DNA of 64,000 nt from [Borrelia] turdi (GTDB lineage Bacteria > Spirochaetota > Spirochaetia > Borreliales > Borreliaceae), in NCBI RefSeq assembly GCF_008828755.2, contig NZ_QBLM01000001.1, positions 62,001 through 126,000 of the forward strand. Reading direction: 5' to 3'. The notes below the pieces were generated by a model. The model was not told the DNA's origin, ran no database searches, and saw only the letters and a list, made by a program, of their open reading frames with translations. Both the position numbers and the translations under genes were made by a program. Below are positions 28,812 through 37,433 of the stretch, in pieces (position 1 is the stretch's first letter; every line of letters begins with the position of its first letter).

Positions 28812-31430
28812 CTAAGTTTTAAAAGATTTTTTTACCCTTTTTACCTCAAATGCTTCAATTATGTCTCCTTCTTTAATATTAGCATAGTTATCAATCATAA
28901 TACCACACTCATATTGTTCAGCAACTTCTTTAACATCATCTTTAAATCGCTTTAAAGATGAAATTTTACCAGAATGTATCTGCAAACCATCTCTCATTAC
29001 ATTAGTAATCGCATCTCGTTTTATTAAACCCCGAGAAACATAACAACCAGCTATTACCCCAACTTTAGGAACATTAATTACAGCTCTTACTTCAGCAAAG
29101 CCAATAAACTGCTGCTCAACATCTGGCTCAAGCATACCCTCAAGAACTGATTTAACATCACTTATAGCATCATAAATAACATTATACTTTCTAATCTCAA
29201 CTTTTTCCTGATCTGCAAGTATCTGGGCTTTTACAGTAGGTCTTACATGAAACCCAATAACAATAGCATTGCTTGCTGAAGCAAAGCTAATATCTGTTTC
29301 GGTTATTACGCCCGCTGATGAGTGCACAACTCTTACTCTAACCTCATCGTTTGTTAATTTTTCAAGAGAATTCTTTAAAGCTTCGACTGAGCCTTGAACA
29401 TCTGCTTTTAAAATTATTTTAAGTTCTTTAAGCGCTCCTTCTTTAATTGAATCATAAAGATTCAACATAGTAACTTTCTTTACATTCTTAGAAGATTCAT
29501 ACTTTTTAAGATCTTGTCTTTTAGAACTGATCAATTTTGCTTCTTTTTCAGTTTTAGTTACTTGAAAAGGATCCCCAGCCTGAGGCATTGAAGAAAATCC
29601 TAAAACACTAATAGCTTTAGCAGGTCCAACACTCTTAACAGAAACACCCTTATCGCTAATTAATGCCTTAACTTTACCATAACACGCTCCACCCACAAAA
29701 GAATCTCCTACATAAAGAGTTCCATCCTCAATAATAACAGAACAAACTATTCCGCGCCCCAAATCAATCTTGGCATCAAGTACTTTCCCAATAGCCCTTT
29801 TAGATGGGTTTGCCCTTAATAACATCATATCTGCCTGCAAAAGAATCATATCAATAAGCTTGGTAATTCCTATATTTTTAAGAGCAGAAATCAACACAAA
29901 AATAGTGTCTCCTCCCCAATCCTCAGGCACCAAGTCGTACTCTGAAAGCTGATGTTTAATTTTATCAGGATTTGAATCTGGTAAATCAATCTTATTTATA
30001 GCAACAATAATCGGAACATTTGCTTCTTTTGCATGATTAATAGCCTCAATAGTTTGAGGCATAACTCCATCAATTGCTGACACAACAAGAACAACAATAT
30101 CTGTAACTTGAGCCCCACGACTTCTCATCATAGTAAAAGCTTCATGACCAGGGGTATCTAAAAATGTTATTTCTCTATCATTATAAACAATGGTATAAGC
30201 TCCAATATGCTGAGTAATACCGCCAGACTCTGTTTGATTTATATCTATATTTTGAAGCACAGAAAGTAGTTTAGTTTTACCATGATCAACATGTCCCATT
30301 ATTGTAATAACAGGGGGTTTTTCAATTCTTTTACTATGATCTTCTACCTCTTCTTCTATAACCGTTTCATCATAAATAGAAACAACATTGACTTTTGAGC
30401 CATATTCTTCAACTAAAATAGTTGCCGTATCAGAATCTATCTTTTCATTAATAGTTACCATTACGCCCAAAGCCATCAATTTGGCAATCAAATCAGAAGA
30501 TTTTAAATTCATCTTTCTTGCAAGATCAGAGACAGTAATGCTACCCATAATGTCAATTGATTTTGGAATAGGGTTAGCTAAATTTTCTCTTTTCTTTTTT
30601 TGAAGTTGTTCAAAAACCTTTTGCTCAATTGTCTTACTCTCAGTTTCTGCTTTTTTCCTCTTATAGCTTTTTTGACTTTCTTGTTGCTGTTTTTTCTTCT
30701 CACCAAGCTTACGATTTAACTCTTTGCTATTCTCAGAATCTACTGAAGACGTGCTGCTAACAATAGAAGGAACTTTGGCTTTTATAACTCTTCTAAAAGA
30801 CATGGGAGTAGTATATTTATTCTGAGGGTTATTTTTGGCAACATATGTTTTCTTTATCGAACCTTGATATTGAGAAGCTAAGCTGTCTCTGTTTTGTGCA
30901 TACCCACCAGTTCTGTTGTCTCTGTTTTGTGCATACCCACCAGTTCTGTTGTCTCTGTTTTGTACATACCCACCAGTTCTGTTGTCTCTGTTTTGTGCAT
31001 ACCCACCAGTTCTGTTGTCTCTGTTTTGTGCATACCCACCAGTTCTATTGTCTCTGTTTTGTGCATACCCACCAGTTCTATTGTCTCTGTTTTGTGCATA
31101 CCCGCCAGTTCTATTGTCTCTGTTTTGTGCATACCCGCCAGTTCTATTGTCTCTGTTTTGTGCATATTCACCAGTTCTGTTGTCTCTGTTTTGTGCATAC
31201 CCACCAGTTCTATTGTCCCTATTTTGTGAATATTCACCAGTTCTGTTGTCTCTATTTTGCGAATATCCAACTTTGTTGTTGTGCTTATACAAATCATCAA
31301 TAGAGCTATTTGAATTATTTTTACTGCTTAAATCGTTATGCGTTACAATCTTTACTACTTTCTTTCTTAACTTAATAATCTTAATTTTTTTACCATCTTC
31401 ATTTTTATTATTATCAATATCTTTCGACAA
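28812..31430 (-). CDS. infB: Translation initiation factor IF-2 with repeat-rich N-terminus
   Basis: GTPase that delivers initiator tRNA to the ribosome; 872 residues. The IF2N domain (VSDLARKMNLKSSDLIAKL) lies near 300-325, the G domain near 375-545 (GHVDHGKT, DTPGHEAF, NKIDLPDS), then the beta-barrel and C-terminal tRNA-binding domains (GFHVRPTVKAQ). Residues ~56-187 are a tandem array of an 11-residue unit, Y-A-Q-N-R-D-N-R-T-G-G, not found in ordinary IF2. The start is TTG 31430 with AGGAG five bases upstream, two bases after nusA. The repeat makes neighbouring frames artificially open. Confidence 0.97.
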   Translation of the reverse strand: MSKDIDNNKNEDGKKIKIIKLRKKVVKIVTHNDLSSKNNSNSSIDDLYKHNNKVGYSQNRDNRTGEYSQNRDNRTGGYAQNRDNRTGEYAQNRDNRTGGYAQNRDNRTGGYAQNRDNRTGGYAQNRDNRTGGYAQNRDNRTGGYAQNRDNRTGGYVQNRDNRTGGYAQNRDNRTGGYAQNRDSLASQYQGSIKKTYVAKNNPQNKYTTPMSFRRVIKAKVPSIVSSTSSVDSENSKELNRKLGEKKKQQQESQKSYKRKKAETESKTIEQKVFEQLQKKKRENLANPIPKSIDIMGSITVSDLARKMNLKSSDLIAKLMALGVMVTINEKIDSDTATILVEEYGSKVNVVSIYDETVIEEEVEDHSKRIEKPPVITIMGHVDHGKTKLLSVLQNIDINQTESGGITQHIGAYTIVYNDREITFLDTPGHEAFTMMRSRGAQVTDIVVLVVSAIDGVMPQTIEAINHAKEANVPIIVAINKIDLPDSNPDKIKHQLSEYDLVPEDWGGDTIFVLISALKNIGITKLIDMILLQADMMLLRANPSKRAIGKVLDAKIDLGRGIVCSVIIEDGTLYVGDSFVGGACYGKVKALISDKGVSVKSVGPAKAISVLGFSSMPQAGDPFQVTKTEKEAKLISSKRQDLKKYESSKNVKKVTMLNLYDSIKEGALKELKIILKADVQGSVEALKNSLEKLTNDEVRVRVVHSSAGVITETDISFASASNAIVIGFHVRPTVKAQILADQEKVEIRKYNVIYDAISDVKSVLEGMLEPDVEQQFIGFAEVRAVINVPKVGVIAGCYVSRGLIKRDAITNVMRDGLQIHSGKISSLKRFKDDVKEVAEQYECGIMIDNYANIKEGDIIEAFEVKRVKKSFKT
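30885..31265. repeat. 33-bp in-frame tandem repeat array within infB
   Basis: About twelve copies of a 33-base unit spaced exactly 33 bases apart, judged from the recurring TTTTGTGCATACCC-type segment at 30892, 30925, 30958 and onward to 31255. Units differ at only a few positions, mostly synonymous or Ala/Ser/Val and Gly/Glu changes, with the most divergent units at the high-coordinate end. No spacers lie between copies, so this is a coding minisatellite and not CRISPR. Copy number is likely to vary between strains. Confidence 0.95.
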
Positions 31431-31432
31431 AC

Positions 31433-32893
31433 TTACTCCTCCTCAAACTCGAAACTAAGCCCTATTTTACAACCCGGACAGGAGGTCATATTTTCATTAA
31501 TAACAACACCACATTCAGGACAAAGAAGCTCTTCCCCTTCACCTTCTTCTATTTTTTCCATAGACTCACCATTGTCATTGTCATTAGAAATTATTATCAT
31601 CCCCTCTTTTAATATTTTGTTAATTTCTTCTTGTTTTTCATAACTTACTCCAAGATTAAAAAGCACTCCCTCATCTGCTTGTAAAAAATTGTTAATATCA
31701 TTAAGCCCCTCTTTTGATAAATTAGAAATCACAGAAGAATCGAGCAATTTAAGATCACTTATTTTACTAATCTCCTCAAATTGTTCCTCTTCAACAACAT
31801 CTTGCATAACTTTATCAAACATTTCAAGTGTTTCTTGCTTAAACTCTGAATTAGCTTTCATTTCTGCAAATTGACTGCTAGTTTTAACATCAATAGCCCA
31901 GTCAAGAAGTCTATTAGCAAGTCTAACATTTTGACCCATTTTACCTATAGCAAGAGAAAGTTGATCATCGCTAACAACTACTAAGGCCTTATGTAAATCC
32001 TCATCAAGAATATAAACATGCTCTATCTTAGAAGGGGTCAAAGAATCTTTTATAAATTCTTTAATATCTTTACTATAAGGGATAATATCTATTTTTTCTC
32101 CTTCAAGTTCCTTAATTATAGATTGAATTCTAACCCCTTTTTGTCCTATGCAAGGACCAATAGGATCAATCTCTTCTTTTTCAGAATAAACGGCAACTTT
32201 AATTCTGTAACCCGGATCACGAACTATTTTATGAATTTTAATAATACCTTCTTCAATCTCGGGAATTTCAAGTGCTAAGAGCTCTTCAATAAACTTTGGA
32301 TGAGTTCTAGAAAGAATAACCTCAATGCCATTTTTACCCTTTTTGACATTATGAACTAAAACTCTAATCTTATCATTAAGGCTATAAACTTCTCTTGGCG
32401 ACTGATACTTTTTAGGAATTATACCATCAGTATTACCAAGATTAACATAAAGATCTCCATTTCTATTTTGTTGAACATACCCAATAACAACCTTATTCAA
32501 CTTGCTTTTAAATTCTGATAAAATTTCATTATCCTCAATTCCTTGTAAATCGTTTTTGGTTCTTTGTTTTGCAACCTGAATAGAAAGTCTATCAAAAACT
32601 TTAGGATCAATTTCAATGTAAGCATAATCACCTTCTACAATATTTTCTCTTGAGATATCTTTTTCCAATATTTCAAGCAAAGAATCTTTCACCTCTTCTA
32701 CAATTTTCTTTTTTGCATAAACCACCAAATCTCCAGTATCATCATCAAACTTAATAAAAGCATTCTCATTGCTTCCAAAATACTTTTTATAAGCTATTAA
32801 TACTGATTCTTTAATTGTTTTTCTAATAGACTCTACGCTCATACTGCGATCATTTGCAATACTTACAATCATATGTCCCGTGCCCTTTATCAT
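31433..32893 (-). CDS. nusA: Transcription factor NusA with C-terminal zinc ribbon
   Basis: Elongation, pausing and termination factor binding RNA polymerase and RNA. 486 residues: N-terminal polymerase-binding domain (1-~125), S1 domain (~130-200, VIGYVQQNRNGDLYVNLGN), and two KH domains (GPCIGQKGVRIQSI near 250 and LAIGKMGQNVRLANRL near 315-330). An acidic helical region follows (~350-455), including one HhH-like segment (SNLSKEGLNDINNFL). The last 30 residues hold C458, C461, C472 and C475 in a CPxC/CPGC zinc-ribbon pattern, unusual for NusA. ATG 32893 is preceded by GGAGG at eight bases. Confidence 0.96.
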   Translation of the reverse strand: MIKGTGHMIVSIANDRSMSVESIRKTIKESVLIAYKKYFGSNENAFIKFDDDTGDLVVYAKKKIVEEVKDSLLEILEKDISRENIVEGDYAYIEIDPKVFDRLSIQVAKQRTKNDLQGIEDNEILSEFKSKLNKVVIGYVQQNRNGDLYVNLGNTDGIIPKKYQSPREVYSLNDKIRVLVHNVKKGKNGIEVILSRTHPKFIEELLALEIPEIEEGIIKIHKIVRDPGYRIKVAVYSEKEEIDPIGPCIGQKGVRIQSIIKELEGEKIDIIPYSKDIKEFIKDSLTPSKIEHVYILDEDLHKALVVVSDDQLSLAIGKMGQNVRLANRLLDWAIDVKTSSQFAEMKANSEFKQETLEMFDKVMQDVVEEEQFEEISKISDLKLLDSSVISNLSKEGLNDINNFLQADEGVLFNLGVSYEKQEEINKILKEGMIIISNDNDNGESMEKIEEGEGEELLCPECGVVINENMTSCPGCKIGLSFEFEEE

Positions 32894-32906
32894 CCAAAAT
32901 TCCTCC

Positions 32907-33344
32907 TTAAACTAGTCTAGCCTTCTTAACATCACTATAAAAAACATTTAATTCTTTGCTATCTGTTTTAAAAATAAAACTTTTTAATTTTGCTTCTAAT
33001 ATAAAACCCTCTTCAAATTCATTATCTAGCATCAACTTAATCTTTTTACCTTCAAAAATTTGGAACTCTCTGTCACTTTTTATCCTTCTACCTATTCCTG
33101 GTGTAGAAAGCTCTAAGGTAAAATTATATTTAAGATTTGCTTCCAAAATTAATAAAATCATCTTATGCAAATCAGTCATCAAATCAATACCTAAAGAAAA
33201 ATCTTTACCATAAAGAACTATTTGAATTTTTCCGCCATTTTTATTTTTAAAAATATTAATTTCTAATATTTCAACATTTAAACGCTCTGCTAAATTTTTT
33301 ATTAAATTATAAACTTCATTATTTTTATCAAAACATTTAATCAA
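32907..33344 (-). CDS. rimP: Ribosome maturation factor RimP
   Basis: 145-residue 30S assembly factor, first gene of the nusA-infB cluster. The N-terminal half has helix-strand elements with [18 protein letters not shown] corresponding to the family's D-D-C/L-S region, then [18 protein letters not shown], the conserved S-S-P-G-hydrophobic-R-P/R motif (here S-T-P-G-I-G-R-R). The C-terminal SH3-like barrel follows. The start is TTG 33344 with AGGA upstream. Sequence identity to E. coli is low, so position in the operon is important support. Confidence 0.9.
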   Translation of the reverse strand: MIKCFDKNNEVYNLIKNLAERLNVEILEINIFKNKNGGKIQIVLYGKDFSLGIDLMTDLHKMILLILEANLKYNFTLELSTPGIGRRIKSDREFQIFEGKKIKLMLDNEFEEGFILEAKLKSFIFKTDSKELNVFYSDVKKARLV

Positions 33345-33360
33345 CTATATTCCTAAAAAT

Positions 33361-33388
33361 AATAAGGTTCTTTTAAAAGAACCTTATT
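33361..33388 (-). terminator. Strong hairpin between comF and rimP, likely terminator
   Basis: The 28 bases at 33361-33388 are a perfect palindrome with GGTTC/GAACC in the arms and TTAA at the centre. In the direction of comF transcription the stem is followed by ATTTTT, a short U-tract. It would end the mutS-comF transcript and separate it from rimP-nusA, which must then have its own promoter in the remaining bases or be read through. A second small hairpin (AACCTT 33402-33407, AAGGTT 33413-33418) lies just upstream. Confidence 0.75.
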
Positions 33389-33444
33389 AAATACATAACT
33401 AAACCTTAAATCAAGGTTAACACTTGGAAAAAATAATGTCAATA

Positions 33445-34062
33445 TTAAAGCAAATTATAAGATTTGGCCAAAGAAAGCCTTATAACATTATAAGCCCCAC
33501 ATTGCATAACAAGGTCTTCACAGATACACATAGATGTTCCTGTGGTAACAATATCATCAAGCAAAACAATCTTTTTAAATTGGAAATTTTTATACTTTGA
33601 TCTTAATTTAATTTTATTTTCAAGATTTTTAAATCTAAGATTCCCTTTCATTAACTTCTGACTTTTCCCATACTTTCTTGAAAAAATATTCATATAATTA
33701 AAACCAAAACGGCTTAATAAAATACCAATATATTCCATGTGATCAAAACCATAAAATAATTTTCTTTTAAAGCTACAAGGAACAGTTACTATTTGATCAA
33801 AATCAATATTACTTAAACATTTAGCAATTCCACTTGCTAAAAATCTGCCAATTGATTTTTGACCATCTCTCTTATAAGACAAAATTAAAGATTTATAATG
33901 CTCTTTATATTCAAAAAAATAAATTAAATTCTCATCAAATTTAATTTTAAAATTAAAAAGCGACTTGCATTGGTTGCAAAGAGCATTTGAAGATACATAT
34001 CTTTTTCTACAAAAAACACAAAAAGGCAAAAATATACTTCTTAAAACACTTAAATAACTCAT
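33445..34062 (-). CDS. comF: ComF-type phosphoribosyltransferase-like protein
   Basis: 205 residues. A four-cysteine zinc finger (CVFC near 15-18, CNQC near 29-32) is followed by a PRTase fold ending in VVLLDDIVTTGTS, the phosphoribosyl-pyrophosphate loop. ComF proteins act in DNA uptake or processing during natural transformation; the rest of a competence system is not in this window, so the role here is unknown. I chose ATG 34062, one base after the mutS stop, over TTG 34083. No good Shine-Dalgarno precedes either, which suggests translational coupling to mutS. Confidence 0.88.
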   Translation of the reverse strand: MSYLSVLRSIFLPFCVFCRKRYVSSNALCNQCKSLFNFKIKFDENLIYFFEYKEHYKSLILSYKRDGQKSIGRFLASGIAKCLSNIDFDQIVTVPCSFKRKLFYGFDHMEYIGILLSRFGFNYMNIFSRKYGKSQKLMKGNLRFKNLENKIKLRSKYKNFQFKKIVLLDDIVTTGTSMCICEDLVMQCGAYNVIRLSLAKSYNLL

Positions 34063-34063
34063 A

Positions 34064-36655
34064 CTAACTAGACTGAGAAACAACTTTTAAAACAATTTGA
34101 TTTAGCAGCTCAATTGATTGAAAAGGGGTAATATTATTAATATCTATGTTAGAAATAAATTTTTTCAACTCTAAATACTCATTTAATTTAACATGAACAT
34201 CAGTGTCATTTTTCAAGATCTCTTTATCACAACTATTAGAAGAAATATAAGGAATAAATTCCAAACAAGAGCTACTCTCTCGGCTCAACAAACTTTTTAG
34301 AATAGCATTAGCCCTGTCTATTACCCTTAAAGGAAGTCCTGCTATACGAGCAACATAAATCCCATAAGAATTAAGAGATGGTTTTTCTTCAACTTCTCTT
34401 AAGAAAACAAGATCATTACCCTGCTTTTCAATTTTCATTGAAAGATTGATAAAAGCTTTATGATTAATAGCCGATAGTTCATGAAAATGTGTGGCAAATA
34501 AACTTCTAGCTTTAATATGCTCTAAAATATATTCTATAATAGAATAAGCAATAGCAAGTCCATCGTTTGTACTAGTGCCTCTTCCAACTTCATCCATAAT
34601 TATCAAGCTCTTTTCTGTTGCATTTCTCAAAATATTAGCTGTTTCGTTCATTTCAACCAAAAAAGTAGATTCCCCTTTAGCAAGATTATCACTTGCTCCA
34701 ATTCTGCAAAAAATTTTATCTGTAATACCTATTACAGCATTAGAAGCTGGCACAAAAGAGCCTATGTGTGCCATTAAAGTAATTAAAGCTACTTGACGCA
34801 AATAGGTTGATTTACCCGCCATATTAGGGCCAGTAATCAAACAAAAATACCCTTCTTTATTAATCCTTACAAAATTTTCAGTAAAGATTTCGGTGTTTTT
34901 TACATAACGCTCAACAACAGGATGGCGCGACTTGTCAAGAAAAACTTCTTTATCTTGTGTCAACACAGGTCTTTTATATTCATTTTTTTTTGCCAAATAC
35001 CCAAAGTTAACAACCAAATCAATATATGCAAAAAATTCTGAAACCTTTTTAAGAACTTTATTATGCTTAACAACATTTAATGCTATTTCATCAAAAATTT
35101 CCTGTTCAAAAGCAACCACACTGTCCTCAGCATTATTAATATCCACTTCAAGAGAAATAAGTTTTTCTGTTTTATATCTTTTTGAAGAATTTAAAGTTTG
35201 GCTTTCAATAAAATGTGTTGGCACTTGAGCATAATTACTCTTTGTAACTTCAAAAAATAATCCCCTATTATTAGTTTTTCTAATCTTTAGATTATTAATC
35301 TTACTAAGCAGTCTCTCTGATTCAAGATATTCATCAATATATTTATTTGCATTAATCTTTAAATCTTTTAAACTATCAAGTTTTAAATCATAACCTCTTT
35401 TAATAAGCTCATCTGATGAGCTTGAAATTGCGCTCTTTATTAAAAAACAAACTTCAGAAATATTATCCTCTTCAGACTTATCAAAATCCCAATAATCAAA
35501 ATTATGCTTATCAAATAACTTTTTTACCAAAAAAAATACAGAAAGTGCTTTTTCAATAAATAAAAAATCTTTTTTAAGATATCTTTTCATCTGAATCCTA
35601 GATATTATTCTCTCAATATCCCATATATTAACAAAAGCTTCTCTTAAGGTCACAGTTAAGCTAATATTTTTGCAAAAAAATTCAACATGATCTAGCCTAG
35701 TATTGATTTCAGAAATATTTAAAATTGGATTTAAAATAAATTCACGCAAAAGCCTCTTTCCCATTGCGGTTTTACAATCATTTAAAACAGAATATAATGA
35801 GTATTGAGAAGAAAAATCTTTATTATTTTTTACAAGCTCAAGATTCACTTGAGTTACATCATCAAGAAACATATGCAAAGAATCATTATTAATATCTATT
35901 TTATCAATATTGCTTAATAAATTTTTTAAATTATTTTTTATATGATTTATAATGAGAAAAATTGAAATGTAATAAGGTTTCTCCTCATCAAAACCAAGAG
36001 AACTCAATCCAAGTATCTTAAAATGCTCCTTTATTGCTTTTATTGCAACATCCTTGTCAAGATGCCAATCAGGAACCCTGTTAATTAAAAACCGACTAAG
36101 ATTAAGCTTCTCTGAGTATTCATAATAAAAGTTCTCAGAAATTATTATCTCTTTAGGAGAGTATTTCTCAAGATCCCTTTTAAGTTTTTCAAAAAAACTA
36201 TTCTCATAAAACATTATCCCAAGACTAGAAGTAGATAAGTCTATATAAGAAAACGAATAATAATTTTTGTAATCACTAATAGCAACTAAATAGTTATTAA
36301 CGTCATCATTTAAAAAATCTTCATCAATAATAACACCCGGGGTTATTACTTCAACAACCTCTCTTTCTAAAGGCCCACCCCCAGAAGTAGGATTAGACAC
36401 TTGTTCACAAATTGCAACCTTTTTATCAAACAAAATTAATTTTCTTATATATTCCTTGCTAGTATGGCAAGGCACTCCACACATTGGAACATTTTCTCTT
36501 TTTGTCAATGTTAAATTAAGAAGTTTGCTTGCCTCAATTGCATCTTCGAAAAACATTTCATAAAAACTCCCTACTCTAAAGAAAATAATAGAATCTTTAT
36601 ATTTTTTTTTGATATCTAAGTATTGCCTCATCATTGGGGTAACATTATTTTCCAT
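34064..36655 (-). CDS. mutS: DNA mismatch repair protein MutS
   Basis: Mismatch-recognition ATPase of 863 residues. The N-terminal FRVGSFYEMF motif (near residues 25-34) has the mismatch-stacking Phe and Glu. The connector, clamp and core domains follow, then the ATPase with GPNMAGKSTYLRQ near 616-628, STFLVEMNE near 662-670, MDEVGRGTS near 690-698 and LFATHFHEL near 723-731. ATG 36655 is preceded by AGGA. The 223 bases upstream hold the skp terminator and no gene. Confidence 0.97.
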   Translation of the reverse strand: MENNVTPMMRQYLDIKKKYKDSIIFFRVGSFYEMFFEDAIEASKLLNLTLTKRENVPMCGVPCHTSKEYIRKLILFDKKVAICEQVSNPTSGGGPLEREVVEVITPGVIIDEDFLNDDVNNYLVAISDYKNYYSFSYIDLSTSSLGIMFYENSFFEKLKRDLEKYSPKEIIISENFYYEYSEKLNLSRFLINRVPDWHLDKDVAIKAIKEHFKILGLSSLGFDEEKPYYISIFLIINHIKNNLKNLLSNIDKIDINNDSLHMFLDDVTQVNLELVKNNKDFSSQYSLYSVLNDCKTAMGKRLLREFILNPILNISEINTRLDHVEFFCKNISLTVTLREAFVNIWDIERIISRIQMKRYLKKDFLFIEKALSVFFLVKKLFDKHNFDYWDFDKSEEDNISEVCFLIKSAISSSSDELIKRGYDLKLDSLKDLKINANKYIDEYLESERLLSKINNLKIRKTNNRGLFFEVTKSNYAQVPTHFIESQTLNSSKRYKTEKLISLEVDINNAEDSVVAFEQEIFDEIALNVVKHNKVLKKVSEFFAYIDLVVNFGYLAKKNEYKRPVLTQDKEVFLDKSRHPVVERYVKNTEIFTENFVRINKEGYFCLITGPNMAGKSTYLRQVALITLMAHIGSFVPASNAVIGITDKIFCRIGASDNLAKGESTFLVEMNETANILRNATEKSLIIMDEVGRGTSTNDGLAIAYSIIEYILEHIKARSLFATHFHELSAINHKAFINLSMKIEKQGNDLVFLREVEEKPSLNSYGIYVARIAGLPLRVIDRANAILKSLLSRESSSCLEFIPYISSNSCDKEILKNDTDVHVKLNEYLELKKFISNIDINNITPFQSIELLNQIVLKVVSQSS

Positions 36656-36815
36656 ATGTTTCCTAAATAATATTGAATTATAATTGATATTATAAAATAA
36701 ATATATTTCAATTAAAAATAAAGAATATAAAATGAGAAAAGGACTCTAAAAGTAATATTTTTACAATTAAAATAACCCAATCATTGGCAAGTTGACTGTT
36801 TTAATGAATAGGAAC

Positions 36816-36850
36816 AATAAAAAAATTTGCAGTCTAATTACAGCAAATTT
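36816..36850 (-). terminator. Rho-independent terminator after skp
   Basis: In transcript sense AAATTTGC (36850-36843) pairs with GCAAATTT (36830-36823) across a 12-base loop, and the right arm runs straight into a run of seven T residues and TATTG. It lies ~29 bases beyond the skp stop and closes the tamB-bamA-skp operon. The rest of the 36656-36878 gap shows no coding potential. Confidence 0.75.
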
Positions 36851-36878
36851 AATAAAGTAAAATCTTAAAGGAAAAGTC

Positions 36879-37412
36879 TTAAGGATTTTTATTATCCTTT
36901 TCTAAAAGATACTTAACAACACTGTCTGTTATATCAACAGTGCTGTTATGATAAAGAATATACGGATTATTTTTTTTCATGATCAAAGAAAACCCATTAG
37001 CTTCTGCAATATATTGAATACCATGAAGTATTTTGCTTAAAGATTCACTATTATTGTTTAAACTATTAATATTAGCCAATCTTTGTTGTTCTAAATTATT
37101 CTTTGCTAAACTAGATATTCTCTTTATCTCATCAACTTTCAAATTATACTGGTTTCCAAAAGATCTTGCATTATCTAAATCATTATCGGCAATTGATTTA
37201 TCATACATCTGCTTCAAATTCTTGAGCTCTAAATTTAACAGATTTATTTGTTCTTGATATCTATTTTTTATTTGATCAAGATTAGCTTTCAATTGAGGAT
37301 TTAAAACTTCAATCACAATCCTATCAAAATCAACAATGCCTATTTTAATAACATCTATTGAAAAAACATTTAAAGACAATAAAAAAAACAATGGTAAAAT
37401 CAAAAAACACAC
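36879..37412 (-). CDS. skp: OmpH/Skp family periplasmic chaperone
   Basis: 177 residues with a signal peptide (to about residue 18, VFSID) and then the Skp pattern: a short strand IGIVDFDRIVIEVL followed by a long coiled-coil (residues ~40-115, rich in Leu/Asn/Gln/Lys) and a second strand region. Skp trimers hold unfolded outer-membrane proteins for delivery to BamA. It follows bamA after 21 bases, the classic order. The start is GTG 37412 with AGGGA five bases upstream. Confidence 0.9.
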   Translation of the reverse strand: MCFLILPLFFLLSLNVFSIDVIKIGIVDFDRIVIEVLNPQLKANLDQIKNRYQEQINLLNLELKNLKQMYDKSIADNDLDNARSFGNQYNLKVDEIKRISSLAKNNLEQQRLANINSLNNNSESLSKILHGIQYIAEANGFSLIMKKNNPYILYHNSTVDITDSVVKYLLEKDNKNP

Positions 37413-37433
37413 AAATTTCCCTATAGTATTATA

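Noticed and set aside
30885..31265. Direct repeats that might be a CRISPR array
   Set aside because: The units are contiguous with no spacers and lie in frame inside infB.
30845..31458. Several long open frames on both strands across the repeat (rich in Cys-Leu-Cys-Phe or Thr-Glu-Thr repeats)
   Set aside because: The 33-base unit is a multiple of three without stops in several frames, so every frame stays open. Only the infB frame connects to conserved domains.
36656..36878. Possible small gene or small RNA between skp and mutS
   Set aside because: Apart from the skp terminator I see no start with Shine-Dalgarno, no promoter pair and no conserved fold. Nothing supportable.
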